Assembly (NCBI RefSeq): GCF_004027225.2
Contig: NC_046358.1
Location: forward strand, 2,570,720-2,634,719
Length of the DNA: 64,000 nt
Direction: 5' to 3'
DNA from: Strigops habroptila
Lineage: Eukaryota > Chordata > Aves > Psittaciformes > Psittacidae
The notes beneath the pieces are model-generated. The model searched no databases. It saw only the letters and a list, made by a program, of their open reading frames with translations, and was not told the origin of the DNA. Position 1 is the stretch's first letter. Each line of letters opens with the position of its first letter. The position numbers were made by a program, and so were the translations under genes. Below are positions 1-10,800 of the stretch, in pieces.

Positions 1-288
1 CAAGGGCCTGTAGTGATAAGACAAGGGGGAATGGCTTTAACCTGCCAGAGGGGAGATTGAGATGAGATCTTGGGCAGAAGTTCTTCCCTGTGAGGGTGGT
101 GAGGCGCTGGCACAGGGTGCCCAGAGAAGCTGTGGCTGCCCCATCCCTGGCAGTGTTCAAGGCCAGGTTGGACACAGGGGCTTGGATCAACCTGCTCTAG
201 TGGAAGGTGTTCCTGCCTGTGGCAGGGGGTTGGGACTGGATGAACTTTAAGGTCCCTTCCAACCCAAACCAGTCTGGGATTCTATGAT
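1..288 (+). mobile_element. CR1 LINE 3' fragment
   Basis: The sequence matches the CR1 3' region: the 'gaggggagattgagatgaga' block, then the conserved 'ctggcagtgttcaaggccag' block, then 'aaggtcccttccaaccc' and a degraded ATTCTATGA tail. The element runs off the left edge of the window, so its 5' truncation point is unknown. It is non-coding; short open frames in it are fortuitous. Confidence 0.95.
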
Positions 289-2804
289 AATCTGTACGGG
301 GTGAGCTATGGCCGCATAGAATTGAATCATCCATCCAAAGTGTATATCTCACTGCACTGGCAAGGGAGAGTCTAACTGGCCTCCTAATGCAAGCGGTCAA
401 CTGAAGTTAGACACTTAAAGTTAAGTATAAAGTGTGTGTGTACATGCATATCTAAAGTTAAGTATAATGAGCCCAGACCTGTAGGGAAAGTAGACCCTGT
501 AGGGAAAATGTAGATAAAATCTGTTCACTGCAATTCTAAAGTAAAGTAAGAGCATCTGCCCATGCAGGGCGAGACGGAGGAAGAGAGAGGCTGGTGGATC
601 AGGACATCATTCAACTAAAGTAAAGATCTGGACAGAAACTTAACTCTGTTTTCAATCCTTCATATGGCTGAGTTTGAAATACTTTAGCTGCTTCCTGATT
701 TTCAGGTGTTTGGGTTTGCAGAACAGCTACTCTCTAAAAGGAACAGGATAACAGGAGGGAAGTTTATGTGGACTGATAAAGCTTTCAGTTGCTGAAGTTC
801 ATACTTGTTCTAATAAGAAAGTGATGCTTCCTGTGGAAGTAACTGATCATGCATGTAATTTTGTGTGTAGATTTCATGAAGAGGTGGTGTGTGATTCTTT
901 ATGATGTCTTCCCTTTTTGTCCTCTGTTGTAGTAGCAGGTTAACTGCTGCCATGCATTGTAAAGTTTGAGGTGTGAGAAACAAGGCTGATGACAGAAATA
1001 ACTTTCCTTTTAATGTTACAAAATCTCTTCTATTATGCAGCATTTTAAAGCATGTGAGTACAGACATCTCCATAGCTTTTGTAACCAGCATCTTTCTCAT
1101 CTTATCTTCCATTTATCCTATTAATAGTACTAGAAGTTATTCCATATTAACTTACTCCAGGAAGCAGAGTGTTAGGTGAATGCCTCTTTTCTTTGCTGTG
1201 TTGCCTGAGTTGGAGAGAAATTTGATTGTTTGGGTCTGAATGAGTTATCCTTCTCCACTTACAGCATGTAGTAATAGTTCCCACAAACTACCATGCCACA
1301 AAGAATATACATTCTTTGTATATTTTGCTCAAGTTCTCTTCCCTATTCTTGTGATATAGTATTCATAGCTTGGCTCAACTGACTCTCAAATATGTTTTGT
1401 GTTTCCATGGCTCTGGGAAGCTTCTCCTTCATCTTGACATTCTTACCTGCCTTGTTCAGACATGCAGAGACACATATTTAGTGCCTCTTCAGCACTGAAT
1501 TTGTGGCAGGGAACTTCTGGTCTGATTTAGATGGAAGTATGGTCATCTGGTGCTTTGGAAAGCAAGTTGGAATGAAGTAAACAGGAATAATGCAAGGTTT
1601 TCTTAAGAGTTCAAGTGGTTGGAAGTAAGGAAAAGTTAGTGGGAGAATGCTTCCATGTGTTTCCATACTTTCTTCACGGGGTTAAGGCATCCATGATTGC
1701 GGGTAAAGTTATCACCAAAACAGGGCATAATCAGCTGTACTAGCCAGAAAGGGTGTAACGTGGTAGGGCAGAAAAGAGATTATATCACTCTTCTATTCAG
1801 CAAGTCTGTGCTGCAGATCTTGAGTCATACGCTGGTGCTGTTTGGGGAGCAGTAGATAAGATCTGCTCTTAGGAAAGAACGTGTTACATCATATGAAGAT
1901 GCAAGGATACCATTCTGTCAATGCCACCCTTCCATTCATCCTGTAAAAGCTTTTATCTATGTTTCAGCAGAGATATCTCATGCAAACACAGCAGCCATAG
2001 CACAACTGCTTATGTGACCATCCTGAGCGGTGTGCAGCAGCAAGTTACTAGCTAAGACCATAAGGGATCTTTCAGTCAGAATGCAATGGGCTTTTCCCTC
2101 TGAATTTCCAGCTTTTTCACACATTCTTTGCCTCTTTACTGACCTCCACTAGGTTACATGACTCCACCTTTCAGAAGTTCTTGCAAAGCAGCACAAACAG
2201 AAACCACTTCTGCTGCCTCATTGTCAAGAAAACCTCTCAACACAGTGCTAGGTAACTAGTGGAGCACACCCAAAGACTGGGGAACATCTGGAAAGAGTAT
2301 GGTTAACATCAGCTCTGTGCCACGTCAGCTGCTCCACTAAAACACTATTTATCAGAGACTTGCTCACCTGAGTCTTTTCTAGACCAATGCTCAGGACCAT
2401 GAACCAAGTGCAGTGAAGAATTCCTAAAGGTTTACTAAAGGTTGTTATTGCTCTAACAATGTAACTTTGCTGTGTGGCTCTAGAGGAAGTGTTTGGATTC
2501 AGCTATATGCCATTGGTGATCTCTTCCCTAGACCACGATCTTCAGTTCCTAGCAGAAAAGCAAGAGTTCATGGTCATCAAGTAGTCCCAGGAAACAACAA
2601 CAGTTGGTCTGTTTAACTGGAGAGGAATACGGATCAGTGTGCTTAGGATTCATTTTTTATGCTTATGGTGTGCCACCTCTAAGGATTTTTGCAGTGATTT
2701 TGTAATCAAATTTTGTGAGAGCTATAGAGAGTTTAAGAGATGTTCTGTTATACTTTTACACAAGTCCATTGCCGTTTAAGTCCATTTGTCAACCAGTGAA
2801 AATA
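289..2804. other. Intergenic, no gene seen
   Basis: I see no coding exon, RNA gene or clear repeat in this stretch. Open frames are short, lack splice context on both sides and do not resemble known proteins. Confidence 0.6.
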
Positions 2805-3376
2805 ATGGTGCATTCACAATTTCTGTTAGCAAGTTTGCTGATGATACTAAACTGGGAAGTGCTGTTGACACCCTTGAGGGACAAGAGGCTTTGCAGTGGG
2901 ATTTAGATAGACTGGAGATTTGGGCAACCATCAGTGGCATGGAATTTGACTGGAATGCCTTCAGAGGAGGGCAACAAAGCTGGTGAAAGGGCTGGAAGGA
3001 ACGTGGAGAAAACACAAACCTGGTTTGGAGAAAAGGAGGCTGAGGGGCAACCTCATCACTCTTGACAACTTTCTAAGGAGGGGAATTGGAGAGGGAGGTA
3101 CTGTTCTCTTCTCCCTGGGATCCAGGGACAGAACACGTGGGAATAGTTCAAAGCTGTGCCAGAGGAGGTTTAGACTGGACATTAGGAATGATTTCTTTAC
3201 CGAGAGGGCGACCAAACACTAGAACAGGCCTCGTAGAGAGGTGGTCAATGCCCCAAGCCTCCCAGCATTTAAGAGGCATTTGGTCAACGCTCTTAATAAC
3301 ATGTTTTAACTTTTGGTCAGCCCTGAAGTGGTCAGGCAGTTGGACTAGACGATAGCTGTAGGTCCCTTCCAATTCA
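2805..3376 (+). mobile_element. Old CR1 LINE copy with reverse-transcriptase remnant
   Basis: This is a longer, more diverged CR1 copy. It starts in the reverse-transcriptase domain: a reading frame at about 2786-2986 holds FADDTKLG, the CR1 version of the RT catalytic YxDD block, and the frame then breaks. The remainder follows the CR1 3' region ('gagaaaaggaggctgagggg', 'gtttagactggacattagga', 'taggtcccttccaattcaac'). It differs from the other copies in the window by having a pentanucleotide-type tail. It is a dead copy. Confidence 0.85.
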
Positions 3377-3389
3377 ACTCAAATATTCC

Positions 3390-3428
3390 TACTCTGTTCT
3401 GTTCTGTTCTATTGTATTCTATTGTATC
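3390..3428 (+). repeat. TTCTG/TATTC microsatellite tail of CR1
   Basis: Tandem TTCTG units grade into TATTCTATTG units, directly behind the CR1 copy ending at about 3376. This is the expected place for the short tandem 3' tail of a CR1 element. Confidence 0.75.
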
Positions 3429-4660
3429 TCACCACCATGAGAGAGAAATTACCTTCTTGTACAAATATGAAGGTGTGTGACCTCCCCATGCCTTTCTTGT
3501 CATTCATCTAGCTAATGTTTCTCTGGTGTTCAGGAATCTGCCATGTTCATGGCATGCAGAAAGGGAACTAACAGAGTTCCTTTGAAAGTCAGCAAATATA
3601 TTAACCACCTAAGAGATGCTCAGTTTGGGAATAGTCAGATTTTAACCTGCATGCAGGATCCCTGTAGTCCTGCTCCAAACCATTATGATTATTGTTATTA
3701 TTATTACCATTATTATATTTTCATTTAGGCTTCATGACATATATTATCACAAGAGTTCCAGAAAGAACCATAATGCAGGTTTGGTCCACTTCACACTAAT
3801 GCAAGGAAAGGAAGAATAGACTACAGAGAATAACAATGTAGGATATGTAACTGAAGAAGTGGGTATCAGAGAAATATCAAATCATAATTTGATGTTTATC
3901 TTTTTAGCAGTTAAGATCTTGTATTGTGAAAAGGCAGATTGCAAAACACGAAAGCAGAGAGGTGCAATACTTGCAATGCACAAGATTATCTTAAAGGGGG
4001 GTTCCAGCAAAAAACTGAGCAGCTGGCAACTTGATGTGCTAGCTGTGGTTCAGATTAATGAAGTGGTTTATACCAAATGTATTATTTCATTGTGAGCACT
4101 GGCTGATAAAATAGAAATTATCACTATTATCAGCATTTCTATCAGAGTAATGTCTACAGGCTGATAGAATAGTAACGCCACGTGTGCCACACAACCCATG
4201 TAACAGGCAGTTCCTTCTCTGAAGGGGTTATGTGGCTCATTCTTGAGTGATTAAAGCTTCAGTTATCCAAGGGGTTGACATACATCTATTAACAGCCTGG
4301 CCACCGTTTTAGGTGCTTGAGGGTAGTTCTTCAAACCTAAAGCTCCAGTTAAGCTGTTGCCTATCTCCTGAAATCACCAGGTTCCCTGTGCTGTGTAATA
4401 GCTCTCACTAACATTCCCAAACACCAGTTCCCGAATCATGTACAAAAGTTGTTTTGGGGTTGTTTTTAACCTCACCTGTGGCAGTTTAAGGGCATACATG
4501 TCTTTAACCCAGTCAAGAAGCAAACTGGGGGCAGTTGAGTAGCTGAGTGCTTTAATGTACTAAAAACCTCAGGGGAAAATGCTTTTCTTGTACTGATCCA
4601 GTGGTAGCTGCAGCTTTACACCAAAGATGACAAGAAAAGAAGGTCATTTTATATACAGGA
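3429..4660. other. Intergenic, no gene seen
   Basis: The only structure seen is a short ATT/TTA-rich microsatellite at about 3685-3720. No coding signal was found. Confidence 0.6.
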
Positions 4661-4921
4661 CAATGGGAAATGGCTTTAAGCTGACAGAGGGGAGATTGAG
4701 ATGAGATCTTTGGCAGTCCTTCCTTGTGAGGGTGGTGACAGAGTGGCACAGGGTGTCCAGAGAAGCTGTGGCTGCCCCATCCCTGGCAGTGTTCAAGGCC
4801 AGGTTGGATGGGGCTTGGAGCAATCTGGTCTAGCGGAAGGTGTCCCTGCCTGTGGCAGGGGGTTGGGACTGGTTGAACTTTAAGGACACTTCCACCCCAA
4901 ACCAGTCTGTAGTTCTGTGAT
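4661..4921 (+). mobile_element. CR1 LINE 3' fragment
   Basis: It carries the CR1 3' signature from 'gaggggagattgagatgaga' through the 'ggcagtgttcaaggccaggt' block to 'gttgaactttaaggacactt' and a degraded tail ending 'gttctgtga'. It is 5'-truncated and non-coding. Confidence 0.93.
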
Positions 4922-5737
4922 GTTGTCGAAGCTATTTAACTTTGTGCAGGATTTTAGTGTCAGAGAAAGCAGCTAAGGAGGTATGAATATAGGAAAAGGA
5001 AGGGCTGGATTCTTCCTCCTTTTCTGCTGAATATTCAGTGTTGAGTATTCAGTGTGGAGGGAAGATAAATGGAACAAGTTCTGCTGTTGTCCTGAAGGTG
5101 TGTACTGGAGATGGCTTATCTCGAGTGTTATAAAAACGTATTCTGTCAGAAGAACCAAACATGAGCCTAAGGGACAGCAAAGCCCAGGAACAAGAAGGAA
5201 AAGCTGTTTTCTGACTGCCTGCTGTGACAGGGGAGAAGCAAAGAAGCAGATCAATGATAATGGCTATTGAACTTCTTTTTAAGGCATCTTATTGCATTGA
5301 GTGTCATTGAGACCTGAGCTGAGAAACCAACTTTAGCCTTTTCACACCTTCTTATAAAGGAAAAGAGCCATAAACTATTTAAACAACTTAACTGTGCTAA
5401 TGATGTGAGATTTCTCCTGGTTCTTTGGATCAGCATTTCTAATGTAAAATACAGACTGCAGAAGTAGCAGCAGGTAAGACCTTTACTATCCCAAGCAGAC
5501 TCAAAAGCAAATGAGCACCAGAAAAAAGATGCAAGTAGATGCGTGAGAAATGTTACAAATATATAGGAATAAATTCAAAAGAAATACTGCAAACCATCAC
5601 AAAATAGTCACTCAGGCAAATTAATCTCAGCTTTGATTATATGCTTTGAAAACTCTCTCTTAACTGCGTGCTCCTCCATTTGGGTTGATGCTGATGGGGG
5701 CTTTAATGTGTAGTTTTCTATGGAATAAAAAAGTCAT
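4922..5737. other. Intergenic, no gene seen
   Basis: Unique AT-rich sequence between two CR1 fragments. No exon-like structure was recognised. Confidence 0.55.
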
Positions 5738-6226
5738 TGAATTGTAGGATGGATTGGGTTGGAAAGGACCTTAAAATCATCTAGGTCCAACCCCCTGCCA
5801 TTGTTGCCCAAGACTCTGTCCAACCTGGCCTTGAACACCTCCAGGGATGGAGCATTTATCACTTCTTTAGGCAACCTGTTCCAGTGCCTCACCACTGTCA
5901 CAGGAAAGAACTTCTTCCTTATGTCTGACCTGAACTTCCCCTGTTTCAGTTTGAACCCATCACCCCTTGTCCTATCACTCTTGTCCCTGATGAAGGTCCC
6001 TCTCCAGCATCCTTGTAGCCCCCTTCAGACACTGGAAGCTGCTCTGAGGTCTCCACGCAGCTTCTCTTCTCCAGGCTGAACAGCCCCAATGTTCTCAGCC
6101 TGCCTCCACATGGGAGGTGCTCCAGCCTCTGGTCATCCTCACGGCCTCCTCTGGACTTTCTCCAACAGCTCCATGTCCTTCTTATGTTGATGACACCAGA
6201 TGTGCACACAGTGCTGCAAGTAGCAT
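5738..6226 (-). mobile_element. CR1 LINE 3' fragment (about 490 bp)
   Basis: Read on the minus strand this is a CR1 3' region. On the plus strand it shows 'gggttggaaaggacctta', then 'gtccaacctggccttgaaca', then 'aacttcccctgtttcagttt' and 'tctccaggctgaacagcccc'. It extends further 5' than most copies here. Confidence 0.95.
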
Positions 6227-6784
6227 CTTTATGAGCTCAGAGTATCATTGACTTAGTCATGGTTTTATAATATTTTCAAGACTCTCTGGTCCATTTTGAC
6301 AAGAGGAAATGGTGTGAATGCTATGGCTATTTAGAAAGATAAGAAAAGCTGACACAAGGGTTGTTTTGCAATTAATACTGATTTCCCTGAGGCCCAAGTC
6401 AATAGTTTACTTAATAATGCTACAACCAAGAAGAAGGCATGGGGTGGGGAAGAAAAAGCAGTTTCACAACCTGCCATCAGAACCTGGCATCACATATTGT
6501 GTGCGCATCCCAGGCTTAGCCAAGGCAACAGAAGCATCAAGCGCAGAGCTTTGGGAAGAGGATTATTACTGTAAAGGGCACCAAGGAGGCCTCCTCCTCC
6601 CTGACCTGTTCCTGCTGTGAGTGCTGGAGAACTGGAAATACAGGAATATGGGTTTTAATCAGGTTCTAAATACAATGTTGAGATCTTAGGTGACTTGTCC
6701 ACCAGGTCAAGGGAGGGGATTCTCCCCCTCTACTTTGCTCTCCGAGACACACTCCTCCCCCCCCCCGCCCCGTAGTCCTGCTTC
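6227..6784. other. Intergenic, no gene seen
   Basis: No gene was recognised. A C-rich run lies at about 6757-6771. Confidence 0.5.
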
Positions 6785-7065
6785 CAGCTCTGGGGCCCCC
6801 AATACAAGAAGGGCATGGAGCTGTTGGAGCGAGGCCAGAGGAGGCCACAGAGATGCTGTGAGGGCTGGAGCAGCTCTGCTCTGGAGCCAGGCTGAGAGAG
6901 CTGGGCTGGTTCAGCCTGAAGAAGAGAAGGCTCCTGAAGGGGAGACCTTAGAGCAGCTCCCAGTGCCTAAAGGGGCTATAAGAAATCTGGAGAGGGGCTT
7001 TGGACAAGGGCCTGTAGGGACAGGACAAGGAGGAATGGCTTTAACCTGCCAGAGGGGAGATTGAG
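6785..7065 (+). mobile_element. CR1 LINE internal fragment lacking its 3' end
   Basis: It matches the CR1 segment upstream of the usual 3' end ('ggccagaggaggccacagag', 'ggctggttcagcctgaagaa') and stops abruptly after 'gaggggagattgagatt'. The 3' untranslated part and octamer tail present in other copies are missing. CR1 insertions are normally 5'-truncated, so loss of the 3' end implies a later deletion or rearrangement. It ends about 470 bp upstream of the desaturase start codon. Confidence 0.9.
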
Positions 7066-7379
7066 ATTCAGCGATTTGCATAGGGTTTGTTTGTTTGTTT
7101 TTTCAATTGGGCATAAGACTGTGCATAATTCGTGTTTCTTTCCAAAGGGGCTCATGGACTGTAACACCTAAACTAAGCTGCAGTATGATATTACTTTAGT
7201 GGTTGACTACAGGTTAATCAGAGGTGTACTTTAAGCAAGTTTTTCCCTGTCAAGAGCCCGGTAACCGTGTGCTGGGGACAGAATGAGCAACCCCTCAGCA
7301 GTCAGATACACCTTACCTGTAGTAGCTGTTACTCTTTGCAACCTGGGGTTGCGCTGAAGCAGTGAAGGAGCAGTTTGGT
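7066..7379. other. Upstream flank of desaturase gene
   Basis: Unique sequence between the CR1 fragment and the CpG-rich promoter. A GTTT tetranucleotide run lies at about 7087-7103. No coding signal was found. Confidence 0.5.
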
Positions 7380-7800
7380 GGCGGGGGGGAGGCAGGGATG
7401 CTGCGGGGGCTCTGCCCGCAGCCCTTCACTTTTCCCGGAATCCCGGGATGGGGCGGAAAAAGGGCGGGGGCCGGGCGTGTCCCACCATTATATGGATGTG
7501 GTGCGGGAGAGGAGGAGGAAGAGGAGCAAGGGAGGAGGATGGCGCTGCCCGGGGACCCCGCGGCGGCCCCGGCGTTGCGGCGCTTCACCTGGGAGGAGAT
7601 CGGGGAGCGCAACGGCCGCGGGCAGGCGCCGCAGGAGCGATGGCTGGTGATCGAGAGGAAGGTGTACGACATCAGCCACTTCTGCCGGAGGCACCCAGGA
7701 GGGGCCCGTCTCATCTCTAGCCACGCCGGGCAGGACGCCACGGTGAGGGCCGCGCTCGGCGATGCGGGGCGGAGGGCGCCGGGACCCAGCCAGCACCGTG
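7380..7800 (+). promoter_or_regulatory. CpG-rich promoter region of the FADS1-like gene
   Basis: The sequence becomes strongly GC- and CpG-rich around the first exon. GC boxes of the GGGCGG type lie at about 7451-7456 and 7462-7468. A TATA-like 'ttatatgg' lies at about 7488-7495, some 45-50 bp before the ATG at 7539. Start-site position is inferred; no transcript evidence is available here. Confidence 0.65.
7539..7742 (+). CDS. FADS1-like: FADS1-like exon 1
   Basis: Encodes residues 1-68, the start of the cytochrome b5 domain with [12 protein letters not shown] and HPGG. The donor is gtgagg and the exon ends in phase 0. An upstream open frame continues 5' of the ATG, but homology begins at this Met. 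Confidence 0.9.
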
Positions 7801-10800
7801 GGAGGTGACTCCGGTGGGATTTGGGGCATGGAGCAGGGTCTATGGGTATGCAGTGTCACTTCGTACCCCTAGCCTTCGAAGTGCAAGCTTCCCAGCCTCC
7901 TCCTATGGGAACTGGCAAATGAAGAGGCTTTGCCCGTGGGACTGTAGCTGCTTATCCAGCTCAAGCCTTCAGGATTACTCTTTATCTCCTGATCTTGCTT
8001 CTGCACCTACTGTAACTCCAGGGATTGCTTACGGCCAGGGCAAAGCTGCCACAAGCAGAGCATCAGCCCTGTGGCAAAAGTAGCTGCTGCCAGAAACATT
8101 CCTTTAGGGAAAGCATCCCTCTGAAATGTCACTCAGCATAACTTGGAGGGGAAACGAAGACAGTATGCTTTCCCAAGCAGAATTCCAGAGAAGTTTCTGT
8201 AGGCATGGCTCCTCCTGAGCCTGGAGATGAACAAAATCAAAAGGATCAGCCAGTTACAAGTGCCCAACTGCTGGGGAGTTAGTTCATGGGCAAAAGGACT
8301 TCTGCTCATTGTGTTTCCTTGCCTGACTGGTGTTTTAATGCCGTGGAAGTTTGTGGTAAACTCACACCGAAATGTTCAGCTGATTCCCTGGAGTTCTTGT
8401 CTTCTGGTGTATGCAGGGAGGGTGGAAAACAGTGGTAAATTAACATCCACACAAAGATGTGACAAATGTTATTGCTGCCTTGCTGTGTATTGTGAAAGAA
8501 AAACGCCAAGACAAATAGTTCCCTGACCTTCCATATATAAGGGATCTTTGAGGCTTATGGACATAATAATCAGTGCACTAAGTTTAAATTTCAGACTCTG
8601 TATTAGAATCACAGACTGGTTTGGGTTGGAAGGGACCTTAAAGATCATCCAGTTCCAACCCCCTGCCATGGGCAGGGACACTTTTAGCTGCACTTTGCAT
8701 TCTTTATTTTCCATCATTCATTTCTCTTGTCAGTACTATCAGACTTCTTCCACCCTGGAACACCCCAGGCAATGGAAACTTGGAAAATGCAGATATTTTT
8801 TTTCTGGGATCTGAGCTGGTCCTGATAAGTTAGTTCCATATTCAAATCATTAAGCCCTGCAAGGCTTCAGCCGCTCTTGTTTGACACCAGGTCAATTGCC
8901 TTCACACACAAGTTTGAGGCACATTAAGCTGTGCACCACAGTGGAAAAATGCTGGGATATTTCCTCTTCTTTCTTATTAAACATATACAATACAATTCCA
9001 GCTCAAGGACTGTAAGTGGAATTAAACAGGAGAGGGTTTACTTTGCTCCAAGATGGTTATGTGCTGAGTTGCTGCAGGAATATATCCAGCATGGTCTAGT
9101 GTGAGGTGTCCCTGTCTATGGCAGGGGGATTGGAACCGAATGATCTTAAGGTCCTTTCCAATGCAAACTATTCTATGATTCTACGAAGTAAGGAACTCCT
9201 CTTCATTACTAAAATTCATGAGACAGTGTGAACCCAACAGGCTCTTTAGTCAGTCTGTGGGGCAGAAGACAAAAAGAAGTGGAAAAAGCATTGAATAAGA
9301 AAATCTGTAAGACTTCATTAAGATCTGTACACCTTGGGACAGGCCAATTGCTTGATCTTTTGGATGTGTATTATAAAAAATTAAGAAATTAGCTTACCTT
9401 TGACTAGTAAATTTTACCAAGAGCACATATCATTGAAAGATTACAAGTTAGGAGAGGGTGTGGAATACACAGAAAGCTTGCAGTAAGAAGAATGTGAGGA
9501 ATGGAAAACTGAGTATAATTAATGCCACAATATCAGTAATACTAATTGTAACAAAACTGTGCAGAGGAGTCCTTTTATTGCTGCTTTTTGTTGTGGTGTT
9601 TTATCACAAAGGATAGAAGAGCAGAGTTAGTTGTGGAATGAGGTCTGAGGTGACTTAGAAAACAAGAGCAACAATCTTGAGACTGGAATTTTGGGCTGAA
9701 TTTGGCAAAATTTGGTTGAATTTTTGAGCCTGTAAAAACATCTGGTGTTGCCACATCATGAAATAACCAGGTACTTGCAGTAGACCATTTTGCAGAGAAA
9801 CTGCTTGCTGGTTCTTTAGATTCATTAGTGTTGTGTTTGTGTGTTCAGTATTCAAATGCACTGTATGTTACATATATGCTTCAGGGTTAGCCATGGAGTT
9901 GTCCGTCCAAACCTGAGTCCTTTTGGAGCAGAGGACAGAAATTCTGCAGCCATTTGCTCAGAGAGATTAGAGAAATGGCTCCATTTTGTCACACAACAGT
10001 CCTTAACAGACATTTGGCAGAGTAACTCTGGGGCTGGAATGAAGTGAAACACTGATTCTGGTCTGTTCAGGATGACGACATTGAGTTGGATGAAAGATGC
10101 CATGCAAGCAGATGAACAGGTTAAAGGTGTGGATGTACAAAAGCAATTTTCCATTGTTGGAGAATCTTTAGGGAGATTTAGATTAGACGCTAGGGAATCT
10201 TCACTATGTGGGTCATGAGGCGCTGGCACAGGTTGCACAGAGAAGCTGTGGCTGTGCCATCCCTGGCAGCGTTCAGGGTCAGGTTGGACGGGGCTCGGAG
10301 CAACATGGTCTAGTGGAAGGTGTCCCTGCCTGTAGCAGGGGGTTGGAACTGAGTGAGCTTTAAGGTCCCTTCCAACCCAAACCATTCCATGATTCCTTTC
10401 CTACAGACTGAACTTGCAGCTCAGCTCAATCTCTGCTGCGCTTCAGGCCTCCAGCTGCCCCCTTCATACTCTGGTGTCTCCTCCTCTGCTGTTTTGCATC
10501 CTGTCCATTCTGTCCTCAGCCCTGCCTAAAGGCTGTCACCCCACTGCTTTTTCATGTTTGCATATTTAAGAGAGCAAGATGCTCTCTTTAATACCAGGCC
10601 TGTGCTTATGAATTGTGTGCTTGGCATTCATTTCCTTCTGAATACTTCCAAGTACTAGAGAAAGTTCTCTGGTATCACTCGGTCCTCGATGAAGTGCTTC
10701 CTGTCTTAGTTAATCTGGGAGTGGAGTTCTCTGCCCAGTGAACAAGAGAAACCATTTTTTTCTTTTAAGCAGACAGATTTAAAGGGCAATTTTCTCTTTT

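Noticed and set aside
7313-7859. Several long overlapping frames on both strands around the desaturase first exon
   Set aside because: CpG-rich composition leaves few stop codons. Only the frame starting at 7539 matches the cytochrome b5 domain and splices in phase.
9852-10385. 177-codon minus-strand open frame
   Set aside because: It overlaps a CR1 3' fragment in FADS1-like intron 1, and its translation is the usual antisense CR1 product seen at several copies here.
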